Source of the DNA: an uncultured Acidobacteriota bacterium
GTDB taxonomy: Bacteria > Acidobacteriota > UBA6911 > CAINFC01
NCBI GenBank assembly: GCA_903847975.1
Contig: CAINFC010000251.1
Span: 39,801 to 103,800, forward strand
Direction of reading: 5' to 3'
DNA length: 64,000 nt
Part shown: piece after piece, positions 34,604-42,756 of the stretch
Position numbering within the stretch: position 1 is the first letter of the stretch
How the letters are laid out: every line of letters begins with the position of its first letter
Notes under the pieces: generated by a model
The model's input: only the letters and a program-made list of their open reading frames with translations
Databases searched by the model: none
What the model was told of the DNA's origin: nothing
Position numbers and translations under genes: made by a program

Positions 34604-37171
34604 TTATCCGGTTTGATTCCCGGGGCGCTCTTCGTCCAGGCACTGCCGCAAAGCCTGCGCCAGGCGGCGCAGTTTGTAGGGCTTGGGCAAATAGGCAATC
34701 CCGACCTGCCCGGCATTTCCGGGCTGCAGGCTCTCCAGGCTGTAGCCGCTGGTCAGCAGTGTCTTCAAGTCGGGCTTGAGCGCGGATAGCTGCCGATGCA
34801 GATCCAGCCCTGACAGACCTCCGGGCATGACCATGTCGGAAAAGAGCAGGTCAATCCGGTCGCCGTGGACACGCCACTGCTCCCAGGCTTCCGGCCCGCT
34901 GGCCGCCTGGACGACCGTGTAGCCCAGGCCCTCCAGGCCTTGCGCCGTCGCCTGGCGCAGCGGGCCGTCATCCTCGACCATCAGAATCCACTCCGTACCG
35001 CGCTCCGGGATGTCGGTTTCTCCGGCCTGCCGGGCGGTCGGCCTGACTTCTCTCTCCGCCGGGAAAAAAAGTCGGAATCTGGCTCCCTGCCCGACTTCGC
35101 TTTCCACTTCGACCCATCCATGGTGCTGCATCACGATACGATGCACGGTCGCCAGCCCAAGCCCGGTCCCTTTCCCGGAAGGTTTGGTCGTGAAAAAGGG
35201 TTCGAAAAGGTGGCTCCGTGTTTCCGCATCCATTCCGTGTCCGGTATCGGCGATTTCCAGGCTCGCAAAGAGTCCGCTGCGCCGGGAGGGATGTCCGGCC
35301 CGATCCGCATCCTTGCCGTCGTACAGCCCGGTGGATATCCGGATCATGCCGCCCTCCGGCATAGCGTCGCGCGCATTGAGAACGAGGTTCATGATGCACT
35401 GCTCGATCATGCCCGCATCCGCCCGCAGGACGATCGGGTAGTCCGGGGCCTGAAAGCGGAGAACGACCGTTTCACCCAGCAGCCGGCTGAGCATTCGGAG
35501 CAGATCCGTGACCCGTTCATTCAGTTCCAGCGGCTGGCGTGAAAACGGGGAGCGGTGGCTGAAAATAAGAAGCTGCTTGGTGAGAGCGGCCGCGCGCCGG
35601 GTTTCCATCTCCAGTTCTCCCAGGGCCGCGGAGAGCTCCTGCCCTTCCGGCGGGCACTCCTGCAGCAATCCGATGTGCATCATCATGGCGGCAAGAATAT
35701 TGTTGAAATCGTGCGCCACCCCTCCGGCAAGCCGCCCCACCATCTCCATTTTCTGGCTTTGAAAAAGAGCGGACTGCAGGGCCTGCTGCTGTTTCTCCGC
35801 TTCTTTGCGTGCGGTAATGTCCCGGACAAAAACCAGGATGGCATCGCGGTGCTGGAACCGCAGGAAGATGGCTGCTGTTTCGACAGGGATGCTCGAACCG
35901 TCGACCCGCAGGTAGACCTGTTCCATCGGCAGTACCGGCAAGCCGGTGGCGCGGATGGTTCGGATGCGCTCCTCGACCGCCGGATGGAACTCGGGAGCAA
36001 TCCGGTCATAAATGCTCCGGTCCAGCAGCTCCTCGGGGGCCGCAGCGCCGAGGAGGCGCGCCATGGCGGGGTTCAAAAACAGGAACCGGCCGTCGCTCTG
36101 AACAAACACCCCGTCGGGGGCCGACTGGATCAGCGATCGGAAGCGGTCTTCGCTTTCGAGCAGGGCCTCCTCCACGCGCCTGCGCTCCGCGATATCCCTC
36201 TCGAGCTCGGCATTCACGGCCCGCAAAGTTCGCCGGGCCCGGACCAGGACCAGAATGATCCCGGTGCAGCACAGGAAAAGGAAGGCGCCGGCCACGCCGG
36301 AGGAAACCCAGAGGCGGTGTTCGTACCTGGCGCGGATCAGCTCCGCCAGCTGCGTGGCCTGGGGAGTGCTCACCGGCGGATGGCGGGAAGCGATGGCCGC
36401 GAGGGTGCCGTCCATGGTAAGCGCATCGACGGCATCCCGAAGCCGGGCAGAAGGCTCTGCCATTTCGCGGCGGGCAATCAGCAGATAGTCCATCTTTATG
36501 GAAGTGTCGATGGTGCGCAGCCGTATTCCGCTGCACACGCGGTCATTAGCAAAAAGGAGCTCGCGCAGGTACATGGTGGCCACAATGCCGGCATCCGAGG
36601 AACCGGCGCATACCGCCTGAACCGATTCCACCGCGGACTTAACCGGCAACAGCGAGCCGGCTCCGAACAGATCCGCAAGAAGCGGCCCGGCCCCGATGGG
36701 GACAGACAGCCTCCGCCCCTTGAGGTCCGCGTCCGTGAGGAGGTCACTCGACTCTTTGACGACAACGGTGAGCGCGGAAGACCACCATGGGGTGGAAACA
36801 ACAAAATCCTGGCGCCTTTCGGGGGAATCGTAGCCGGCCACAACATCAATGGCCCCCCGTCGCAGGGCCTCATTGTTTTCCCGGGCGTTGCCGACTACCA
36901 CCCATTCCAGGCGGAGGCCTGCCCGGCGGGCGGCCTCGGTCAAAACCTCGACCGAAAATCCCCCCGGCCTGCCGTCCCGGTCGGTATACCCGATGGGAGG
37001 AGACATAGAGAGGCTCACGCGGATTTTTTGCGGCGATTCGCGCCGGCAGCCTGACGGGAGGAAAAAAAGAAGAAGCAGGGCCGCAGAGGCAGCAAGGAGG
37101 ACTCTCTGCGAGCGGACGAGCCTGCCCTCCGTTTCTTTTTGTCTTGCGGATGGAGAGAATCGCCGAACCAT
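34604..37171 (-). CDS. Hybrid sensor histidine kinase with periplasmic solute-binding (SBP_bac_3) sensor
   Basis: An 855-residue signalling protein. A first membrane segment (LLAASAALLLLFFLP) is followed by a bacterial extracellular solute-binding domain of the amino-acid type, about residues 45-270, with PPIGYTDRDGRPGGFSVEVL and RRGAIDVVAGYDSPERR. A second membrane helix (GVAGAFLFLCCTGIILVLV) leads to a PAS domain, a HisKA domain with the phospho-His in GVAHDFNNILAAMM, an HATPase domain (NLVLNARDAMPEGG, DTGHGM, GKGTGLGLATVH) and a C-terminal receiver with its Asp in LLFSDMVMPGGLSG. It would sense a small molecule in the periplasm. The start at 37171 was chosen over an upstream TTG. No partner regulator is adjacent. 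Confidence 0.9.
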   Translation of the reverse strand: MVRRFSPSARQKETEGRLVRSQRVLLAASAALLLLFFLPSGCRRESPQKIRVSLSMSPPIGYTDRDGRPGGFSVEVLTEAARRAGLRLEWVVVGNARENNEALRRGAIDVVAGYDSPERRQDFVVSTPWWSSALTVVVKESSDLLTDADLKGRRLSVPIGAGPLLADLFGAGSLLPVKSAVESVQAVCAGSSDAGIVATMYLRELLFANDRVCSGIRLRTIDTSIKMDYLLIARREMAEPSARLRDAVDALTMDGTLAAIASRHPPVSTPQATQLAELIRARYEHRLWVSSGVAGAFLFLCCTGIILVLVRARRTLRAVNAELERDIAERRRVEEALLESEDRFRSLIQSAPDGVFVQSDGRFLFLNPAMARLLGAAAPEELLDRSIYDRIAPEFHPAVEERIRTIRATGLPVLPMEQVYLRVDGSSIPVETAAIFLRFQHRDAILVFVRDITARKEAEKQQQALQSALFQSQKMEMVGRLAGGVAHDFNNILAAMMMHIGLLQECPPEGQELSAALGELEMETRRAAALTKQLLIFSHRSPFSRQPLELNERVTDLLRMLSRLLGETVVLRFQAPDYPIVLRADAGMIEQCIMNLVLNARDAMPEGGMIRISTGLYDGKDADRAGHPSRRSGLFASLEIADTGHGMDAETRSHLFEPFFTTKPSGKGTGLGLATVHRIVMQHHGWVEVESEVGQGARFRLFFPAEREVRPTARQAGETDIPERGTEWILMVEDDGPLRQATAQGLEGLGYTVVQAASGPEAWEQWRVHGDRIDLLFSDMVMPGGLSGLDLHRQLSALKPDLKTLLTSGYSLESLQPGNAGQVGIAYLPKPYKLRRLAQALRQCLDEERPGNQTG

Positions 37172-37428
37172 TCTTGGCCCTGCCCGCAGGGTTGGAATCA
37201 AATCAAAACGGGTCGCTTATACCTTTCTGAGCTTTAACCCTTTATACCTTAGGAAGGGAAGAAAGACAAGAAAAGGAAGACAGGACAGGAATGGAATGGA
37301 GAAAGGAGCCAGCCGTCAGGGCATGCCTGACGCGGAGCGGGATTTTGGGGCGGGCCATCCAGCCGGACGAACGGCCAAGACCTTCTGGCCTTGGATCCGG
37401 GGAACTCCCCTGATCCCGGTTTCCTCAC

Positions 37429-37839
37429 TCAGAAGTTTCCGCTCTTCCGCTTCATCGCGAAATAGCCGATCCAGCAGGCTGCGCCGATGACTCCATAGCC
37501 GAGTGCAAAGGCGGGCGCCGCAGCGAGAAGAGCGTATGTTTTTTCACCCGTGTATACGAAGGAAAACGGGGCCAGCGAGAAAAAAATGGCGACCCCCATC
37601 AGCACGGAGCGCATCCGGATATTGCTTCGGGTTTTCGCCAGTGCCCTGACCTCCGCGCTCTGCGCCGGGGCGCTCACCTGCGGCAAGGCGGGGGACGGAG
37701 AAGCCATCCTGTCCAGAAGCCGTTTCGTTTCCGGGTGGGAGGCGATGTACTCGTCAATCAGCCCCCGGGTGTCGCGGCTGCACTCACCGGCCAGATACAG
37801 GGGCAGCAGATCGTGAATTACATCTTTGGTAACGTTCAT
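37429..37839 (-). CDS. Probable membrane anti-sigma factor
   Basis: A 136-residue protein whose N-terminus, MNVTKDVIHDLLPLYLAGECSRDTRGLIDEYI, read in two parts (HDLLPLYLAGECS and DEYIASHPE), matches the helical N-terminal segment of zf-HC2-type anti-sigma factors, although the full zinc-ligand set is not present. Two hydrophobic helices occupy about residues 78-125 (MGVAIFFSLAPFSFVY and FALGYGVIGAACWIGYFAM). Its start overlaps the stop of the sigma factor gene by 4 nt. The pairing and topology support an anti-sigma role; the sequence alone would be weak. Confidence 0.7.
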   Translation of the reverse strand: MNVTKDVIHDLLPLYLAGECSRDTRGLIDEYIASHPETKRLLDRMASPSPALPQVSAPAQSAEVRALAKTRSNIRMRSVLMGVAIFFSLAPFSFVYTGEKTYALLAAAPAFALGYGVIGAACWIGYFAMKRKSGNF

Positions 37840-38333
37840 TGTACTACTCCATCTTGAAGGATTGATTGAAGTTTCATGCGAGCGCGGAAGACCCGGACCT
37901 TCGCGGCACCGACGGTCAGGCCCGTGGCGCGGGCGATTTCATCGTAGGAAAGCTCCTCCTCGGCCACCAGGAGGAGCAGGGCCCGGTCGATTTCCGAAAG
38001 CTGCCGCATGGCCCGGAGGACGGCACCGAGCTCCGATCTGGTTTCCACCCGGGCCAGGGGAGAATGATGCGGATCGGGAAGCCGGTCATCGAGTTCGGCC
38101 CGCCGGCGATCGGTGCGCGTTCCTTTGAGATAAATATTCCTGGCGATGGCCAGCAGGTATGCCTTTACGCTTTCGAAACGAATTTCGGAATCCGAGGTCC
38201 AGAGGCGAACAAAGGTTTCCGCCATAATGTCGTCCGCTTCCGCGGGACTTCCGGAGAGCCAGTGCGCGAACCGGTAGACATCGCGGGAGTACCGGCTGTA
38301 GATTTCGTGGAATGTAACGGTTTCCATGCTCAT
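37836..38333 (-). CDS. ECF-family RNA polymerase sigma factor
   Basis: A 165-residue small sigma factor. Region 2: YSRYSRDVYRFAHWLSGSPAEADDIMAETFVRLW and VKAYLLAIARNIYL (given in parts). Region 4: LSEIDRALLLLVAEEELSYDEIA and the recognition helix GLTVGAAKVRVFRARMKL. The start MSMETVTFHEIYSRY lacks a good ribosome site, and the two Met codons at 38331-38333 and 38325-38327 are equally possible. It overlaps a two-helix membrane anti-sigma candidate, forming a second sigma/anti-sigma pair in this window, distinct in sequence from the one at 11.2-11.9 kb. Confidence 0.88.
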   Translation of the reverse strand: MSMETVTFHEIYSRYSRDVYRFAHWLSGSPAEADDIMAETFVRLWTSDSEIRFESVKAYLLAIARNIYLKGTRTDRRRAELDDRLPDPHHSPLARVETRSELGAVLRAMRQLSEIDRALLLLVAEEELSYDEIARATGLTVGAAKVRVFRARMKLQSILQDGVVQ

Positions 38334-38413
38334 GCAGACAATATCCGACGGAGGAGGGGAAGTTACATCCCGGGAAAAGAAAAAGTGCCCCGGGCCGATC
38401 CAAAGCCGGTCGT

Positions 38414-39619
38414 CTACCAGCTCTCCGGGATAAAGGCGATGCAGACGTCCGGGTTTCCGTTCCTGTTCGAGGTGAATTCCACCATTTTGCCCTCCTGGTC
38501 CCATCCGGCATGCAGGTGGATCCCTCCGCCATAAATGCGATGCCCGACGGTCAGGATTTTCTTTTCCGTGGTTCGGGCATGGAAGAGGGCGACTACGCCG
38601 TGCCAGTTGTCGGCCACCACCCATTTCCCGTCCGGGCTGCCGGCAGCGTGCCACCAGTTCACCCTGGCCAGCTGGGAACCGGTTGCCTCTTCCAGCCAGG
38701 CGCCGGGTCCGATGACACGGATTTCCCCGGTTTTGAAATCGAGGACCTTCACATGGCCCTCCTCCCGGTCTCCCTGGGAATGATGACCGCCGAGAAAAGT
38801 GATCTGGTCATTGACCCACCAGCATTCATGAGTCGCCAGCTCGCCCGGTACCTGGTAAAAGGCCGGCACGGGTATGCCGGTGCCGGTATTTACAAACCAG
38901 AACCGGGCATGCCGCGGCTCTGCCGGATCCAGCGGAGCCAGGTCGGTATCCACCGGGTAACTGCGGGAAATGGACAGAATGTCGGGCCGCTGGTGGTGAA
39001 ACTGCAAGTGGTCGAAGCGAAAGCCGACGTTGCTGATGATACGCGCCCTGCCGGTTGCAAATTCGTAAACACCGAGGAAGTACGAGGCATCGTCGCAGCA
39101 GCCGAACCCCAGAAGGCTGCCGTCGCTGTTTTCGGTGAGGCCGGAACGCTGCCGGGTTCCCGCAGGAAATCCGGTCAGTTTTTCTTCCAGGACTTTCACG
39201 GATGTTTTGGGATTCAGCTCGATTTCCAGCTTCCACTGGAAGATCGCACCGTCCCGGACCACGAAAATCCGGTCGCCCTTTCGGGAGGCGACCGGCGATC
39301 CGGCGGGAGAGGCCCCGGGATCTTCCAGCCGCACCAGCTCGCCGGTGGGCACCAGATACCCCATGATCTCCGTCCGCCCGAACCGGTCGGAGGTAAAAAG
39401 CATCATCCGGTTGTTCCCTGCAAAGCTGCGGGTATGAAAATACAGATTCGTATCTGCAGCCGGGTTGGTGGTGGCAAAGACAATCCGCGCCCCGCTGACG
39501 GAGTCGGTTTCCACTTTCTGTTCCGGAGGCAGGATGGCGCACGTACGACTCGCGGCAAATCCGGCCATGCCCGAGAGCCATCCGCAAAGAAGCATACCGG
39601 CAAGCAAACAGGTTCGCAT
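38414..39619 (-). CDS. Secreted beta-propeller protein, oligogalacturonate-lyase (PL22)-like
   Basis: A 401-residue exported protein (signal peptide at residues 1-23, CLLAGMLLCGWLSGMAGFAA). The mature part is a seven-bladed-propeller-like sequence with repeated [S/N]xDG turns. The N-terminal segment YFHTRSFAGNNRMMLFTSDR followed by a tGELVRL turn resembles oligogalacturonate lyases, as do DHLQFHHQRPDILSIS and the segments HECWWVNDQITFLGGHH and HAGWDQEGKMVEFTSNR, which supply histidines like those that hold manganese in PL22. The start (ATG 39617-39619) has CAGGAG 6 nt upstream. It could split pectin fragments or only share the fold. Confidence 0.65.
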   Translation of the reverse strand: MRTCLLAGMLLCGWLSGMAGFAASRTCAILPPEQKVETDSVSGARIVFATTNPAADTNLYFHTRSFAGNNRMMLFTSDRFGRTEIMGYLVPTGELVRLEDPGASPAGSPVASRKGDRIFVVRDGAIFQWKLEIELNPKTSVKVLEEKLTGFPAGTRQRSGLTENSDGSLLGFGCCDDASYFLGVYEFATGRARIISNVGFRFDHLQFHHQRPDILSISRSYPVDTDLAPLDPAEPRHARFWFVNTGTGIPVPAFYQVPGELATHECWWVNDQITFLGGHHSQGDREEGHVKVLDFKTGEIRVIGPGAWLEEATGSQLARVNWWHAAGSPDGKWVVADNWHGVVALFHARTTEKKILTVGHRIYGGGIHLHAGWDQEGKMVEFTSNRNGNPDVCIAFIPESW

Positions 39620-39704
39620 AAGGTACTCCTGCAATACCAAAAGGTAGTATCGACTTTTTGCGAGGCCAATTATCCTATGTCAGCCGGATCGGACCCCAAC
39701 CGCA

Positions 39705-40598
39705 TTATTCCGGCCCGACCCCCGAGGCTCCTTCGGTGGGCGCCACTCCCTTTTTTCCCTCTTCCGCGCCGGCTGCGCCTCCCAGGGCCGCTTTCGCTCC
39801 CAGCCTCAGCAGCCCGGGCTCATCCGGACCCTGAAAGAAGCAGAATGCCGGCCGATGACCTTTCCAGGCCAGGGGTCCGCCGAGCTTCAGGCCGGCCCTG
39901 GCTGTAGCCTCCTGAACCCGGGCCACCAGAGCCTCGTAAGGCTTCTCCCCCTGCAGGGATCCGGAAAAGCTGGCCAGGTCGGTGCTGGCCAGGAAAATCA
40001 CGTCCACTCCGGGAACGGCGGCAATCCGGGCCGCATTTTCCACTCCGAGCGGCGTTTCGATCATCATGACCATCAGGATATTCTCGTTGGCCGTCTGCCG
40101 GTAGCGGCTCCCGTACAGGGCTGCGTATTGCCCCCCGCCCTGGCTGCGATGCCCCTGCGGAGGGAATTTGGCCCAGTGCACCGCGGCCTGCGCCTTTTCC
40201 GGAGTATCCACCATGGGCACGATGATCCCCAGGGCCCCGATATCCGTGGCTTTCTGGATATCCCCTTCGGTGGCATCCGGCACGCGGATGAACGGCACGG
40301 CCGCAGCTCCCGGGCAGCCCCGGATCGAGCGGGCCACGTCCTGGTAGCTGAGCGGGCTGTGCTGCATCTCGATCCACAGGAAATCGAAGCCGGCGCCGGC
40401 CATGGCGCAGTACACGGCGGGATCCGGCGAAGTCACCGTTCCGCCAACCACGGATTGTCCGGCCGCCAGCTTGCGCTTCACGGTGTTGTAGAGCTTTTCC
40501 GCCGCGGGCGGCGCAGACTGCGCGGCAGCTTTCCAGGGCGCCGGCAGGACCGCCCACAGGCATAAGGAAATCCATACGGAAAGAACTATTCGCTTCAT
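39705..40598 (-). CDS. HpcH/HpaI aldolase/citrate-lyase-like protein with a signal peptide
   Basis: A 297-residue TIM-barrel protein of the HpcH/HpaI family (pyruvate-dependent class II aldolases). Family motifs are AGQSVVGGTVTSPDPA, AGAGFDFLWIEMQHSPLS (with the metal-ligand region), PFIRVPDAT, GALGIIVPMVDTPEKA, and the metal-binding MMIETPLGVENA. The protein is preceded by a clear signal peptide, MKRIVLSVWISLCLWAVLPAPWKAAAQS (quoted: ISLCLWAVLPAP), so it should act in the periplasm, which is unusual for an aldolase. The last 30 residues are Gly/Ala-rich and lack similarity. GGAAGGA precedes the ATG. Neighbours are a PL22-like protein and a histidine kinase. Confidence 0.82.
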   Translation of the reverse strand: MKRIVLSVWISLCLWAVLPAPWKAAAQSAPPAAEKLYNTVKRKLAAGQSVVGGTVTSPDPAVYCAMAGAGFDFLWIEMQHSPLSYQDVARSIRGCPGAAAVPFIRVPDATEGDIQKATDIGALGIIVPMVDTPEKAQAAVHWAKFPPQGHRSQGGGQYAALYGSRYRQTANENILMVMMIETPLGVENAARIAAVPGVDVIFLASTDLASFSGSLQGEKPYEALVARVQEATARAGLKLGGPLAWKGHRPAFCFFQGPDEPGLLRLGAKAALGGAAGAEEGKKGVAPTEGASGVGPE

Positions 40599-40697
40599 GG
40601 TGTACCATCCTTCCAGCGTCTTGTTTTAATCAATTCCCGCCCCGGGACACCGGCCCGTTCTGCCGCCGCCACTCCTTTTTCCGCATCTGGTTCGGGA

Positions 40698-42737
40698 TCA
40701 GGGAGCGGCATCCAGGACTTCGCGGATCTTCTCCGCCAGGATGCGTATGGAAAAAGGCTTCTGCACAAAATGCACCTCCGCTTCCCGGCTGCCGGCCTGC
40801 GAGAGGATATCCGCGGAATGACCGGACATCAGCAGGCACTTGAGCTGGGGATGGACAGAGGTAAGTTTTTTTGCCAGATCCCGTCCATTCATCTGCGGCA
40901 TGACCACATCGGTGATCAGCAGCATGACCTCCCCGGGATGCGCCTCCGCCAATCGTTCCGCCTCCTCCGGGCTGCCGGCCGCCAGCACCCGATACCCCAG
41001 CTTCTGAAGCATCAGCCCTCCCATCTTCAGCAGCCCGGGCTCATCCTCCACCAGCAGAACCGTTTCACAGCCCTGCAGCAGTTTTTTTTCGGTATTCTCC
41101 CGGGATACCGGTTCGACCCGGGCGGAGAAGCGCGGCATGAAAAGGCGAAAACTCGTTCCCAGGCCCGGCTCGCTGTCCACCCGGATGAAGCCTCCGTTCT
41201 GGCGGATGATGCCGTAGACGGTAGCCAGTCCCAGGCCGGTTCCTTTCCCCACCTCTTTGGTGGTGAAAAACGGTTCGAACAGATGATTCCGAACCTCGGG
41301 CGTCATGCCGCAGCCGCTGTCTTTTACCGTCAGACAGACAAAATCGCCGGAATAGAACTCCGCTTCGTCGCCCTCCTCCCGCTCCAGGATGCTGTTATCC
41401 GTGGAAATGGTCACCCGCCCCACCGCGGCAATCGCATCCCGGGCATTCACGCACAGGTTGGCCAGCATCTGGTCGATCTGGCTGGGATCCATCCGCACAG
41501 GCCAGACCCCTTCGCCGGGATTCCACTCCAGCTCGATATCTTCGCCGATCAGCCTCTTCAGCATTTTCAGCATGCCGGATACCGTCCCGTTGAGATCCAG
41601 GATCCTGGGCATCACGGTCTGCTTGCGGGCGAAAGCCAGCAGCTGCCGGGTCAGATCCGCCGACCGCTGGGCGGCCTTGCGGATTTCCTGCAGATCCCCG
41701 TGAAGCGGGTGCAGAATGTCCACCTGGTCCAGGGCCATTTCCGAATGACCGAGTATGACCCCCAGCATATTGTTGAAGTCGTGGGCCACTCCGCCTGCCA
41801 GCCGGCCGATGGATTCCATCTTCTGCGCCTGGACCAGCTGGGCACGCAGCCTTTCCTGCTCTTCCTGGGCCCTCTTTCTCTCGGTCAGATCGCGAATCAC
41901 GCTGATTACCGTATGAAAGGATTTGCCGTGCCGGATGGGCCGGCCGAAGTGCTCGGTCGGGAAAACGGTTCCGTCGCGGCGCTTCATCTGGAAGGCAAAC
42001 TCGAAGTGATCGGACACCGCCAGCTGCGCCAGTACCTTTTCGCCGAAAGCCCGCCAGCTCGCCTCGCCCACATGCAGCGACTCGGAGGTTCTGCCGATGA
42101 GCTCTTCCCGGGAAAAGCCGAACATGACTTCGGCGGTCTGGTTGCAGTCGGAGATCACCCTGGAATTGGTATCCACCAGCAGCACCGCCTCGTGCAGGCT
42201 GGACAGGGTTTCCCGAAGCAGCTGAACCGATTCGTTCCGGGCCCTCTCGATACGCTTGAGCTCGCTGATATCGGTGGTGATTCCCGCATAGCCGGTAATG
42301 GAGCCCTGCTCGTTGCGGATCGGGAAGCGCCGGTCCCAGATATGCCGCAGAGTGCCGTCCGGCAGGAGAATCCGGTATTCCTGCTCGAAGGCCTGCCCGT
42401 TCTTTCCGCTCTCGAGATTGGCCAGGAACCGCTCCCGGTCCTCGGGATGCACCGCATCCAGGAAGGAGCGCTGGTTCTGGTACAGGCTTTCCCGCGAGCG
42501 GCCCCAGACACGCTCAAAACTCGGACTCAGGTACAGAATCCGGTGCAGGTCGCGATCGGTCATCCAGAAGACTTCATCGATCGTTTCGGTGATGAGCCAG
42601 AAGCGCTTTTCGCTCTCCCGCAGCCTCTCCTCGTCCCGTTTCCGCGCCGATTCAGACAGCTCCAGGTCCCGGATCCGCTCCTTCAGGAAGCGGTTTTCCG
42701 CCTGCAGATCCTCCATGGTCTGGGGGTGCGGATTCAT
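40698..42737 (-). CDS. Soluble hybrid sensor histidine kinase with two PAS domains
   Basis: A 679-residue cytoplasmic kinase without membrane segments. A short coiled coil (residues ~5-45) precedes PAS 1 (residues ~45-165, with SFLDAVHPEDRERFL and the PAC motif YRILLPDGTLRHIWDRRFPI) and PAS 2 (~180-300, LLVDTNSRVISDCNQTAEVMFG). HisKA contains GVAHDFNNMLGVILGHSEMAL. The ATPase domain has NLCVNARDAI, DSGCGM and GKGTGLGLATVYGI. A receiver domain follows from about residue 555 (VLLVEDEPGLLKMGG; phosphoacceptor in LLITDVVMPQMNGRDL). It lies 19 nt downstream of the GH20/GH67-like gene, so it may report on the same nutritional state. Confidence 0.92.
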   Translation of the reverse strand: MNPHPQTMEDLQAENRFLKERIRDLELSESARKRDEERLRESEKRFWLITETIDEVFWMTDRDLHRILYLSPSFERVWGRSRESLYQNQRSFLDAVHPEDRERFLANLESGKNGQAFEQEYRILLPDGTLRHIWDRRFPIRNEQGSITGYAGITTDISELKRIERARNESVQLLRETLSSLHEAVLLVDTNSRVISDCNQTAEVMFGFSREELIGRTSESLHVGEASWRAFGEKVLAQLAVSDHFEFAFQMKRRDGTVFPTEHFGRPIRHGKSFHTVISVIRDLTERKRAQEEQERLRAQLVQAQKMESIGRLAGGVAHDFNNMLGVILGHSEMALDQVDILHPLHGDLQEIRKAAQRSADLTRQLLAFARKQTVMPRILDLNGTVSGMLKMLKRLIGEDIELEWNPGEGVWPVRMDPSQIDQMLANLCVNARDAIAAVGRVTISTDNSILEREEGDEAEFYSGDFVCLTVKDSGCGMTPEVRNHLFEPFFTTKEVGKGTGLGLATVYGIIRQNGGFIRVDSEPGLGTSFRLFMPRFSARVEPVSRENTEKKLLQGCETVLLVEDEPGLLKMGGLMLQKLGYRVLAAGSPEEAERLAEAHPGEVMLLITDVVMPQMNGRDLAKKLTSVHPQLKCLLMSGHSADILSQAGSREAEVHFVQKPFSIRILAEKIREVLDAAP

Positions 42738-42756
42738 TCCCGATTCCGGACCCCGG

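Noticed and set aside
37202..37428. Repeated AAGGTATAA blocks ahead of the SBP-type histidine kinase as an operator
   Set aside because: Two copies 25 bp apart on the minus strand were noticed, but they are AT-rich and resemble -10 elements; with only two copies no regulator site can be claimed.
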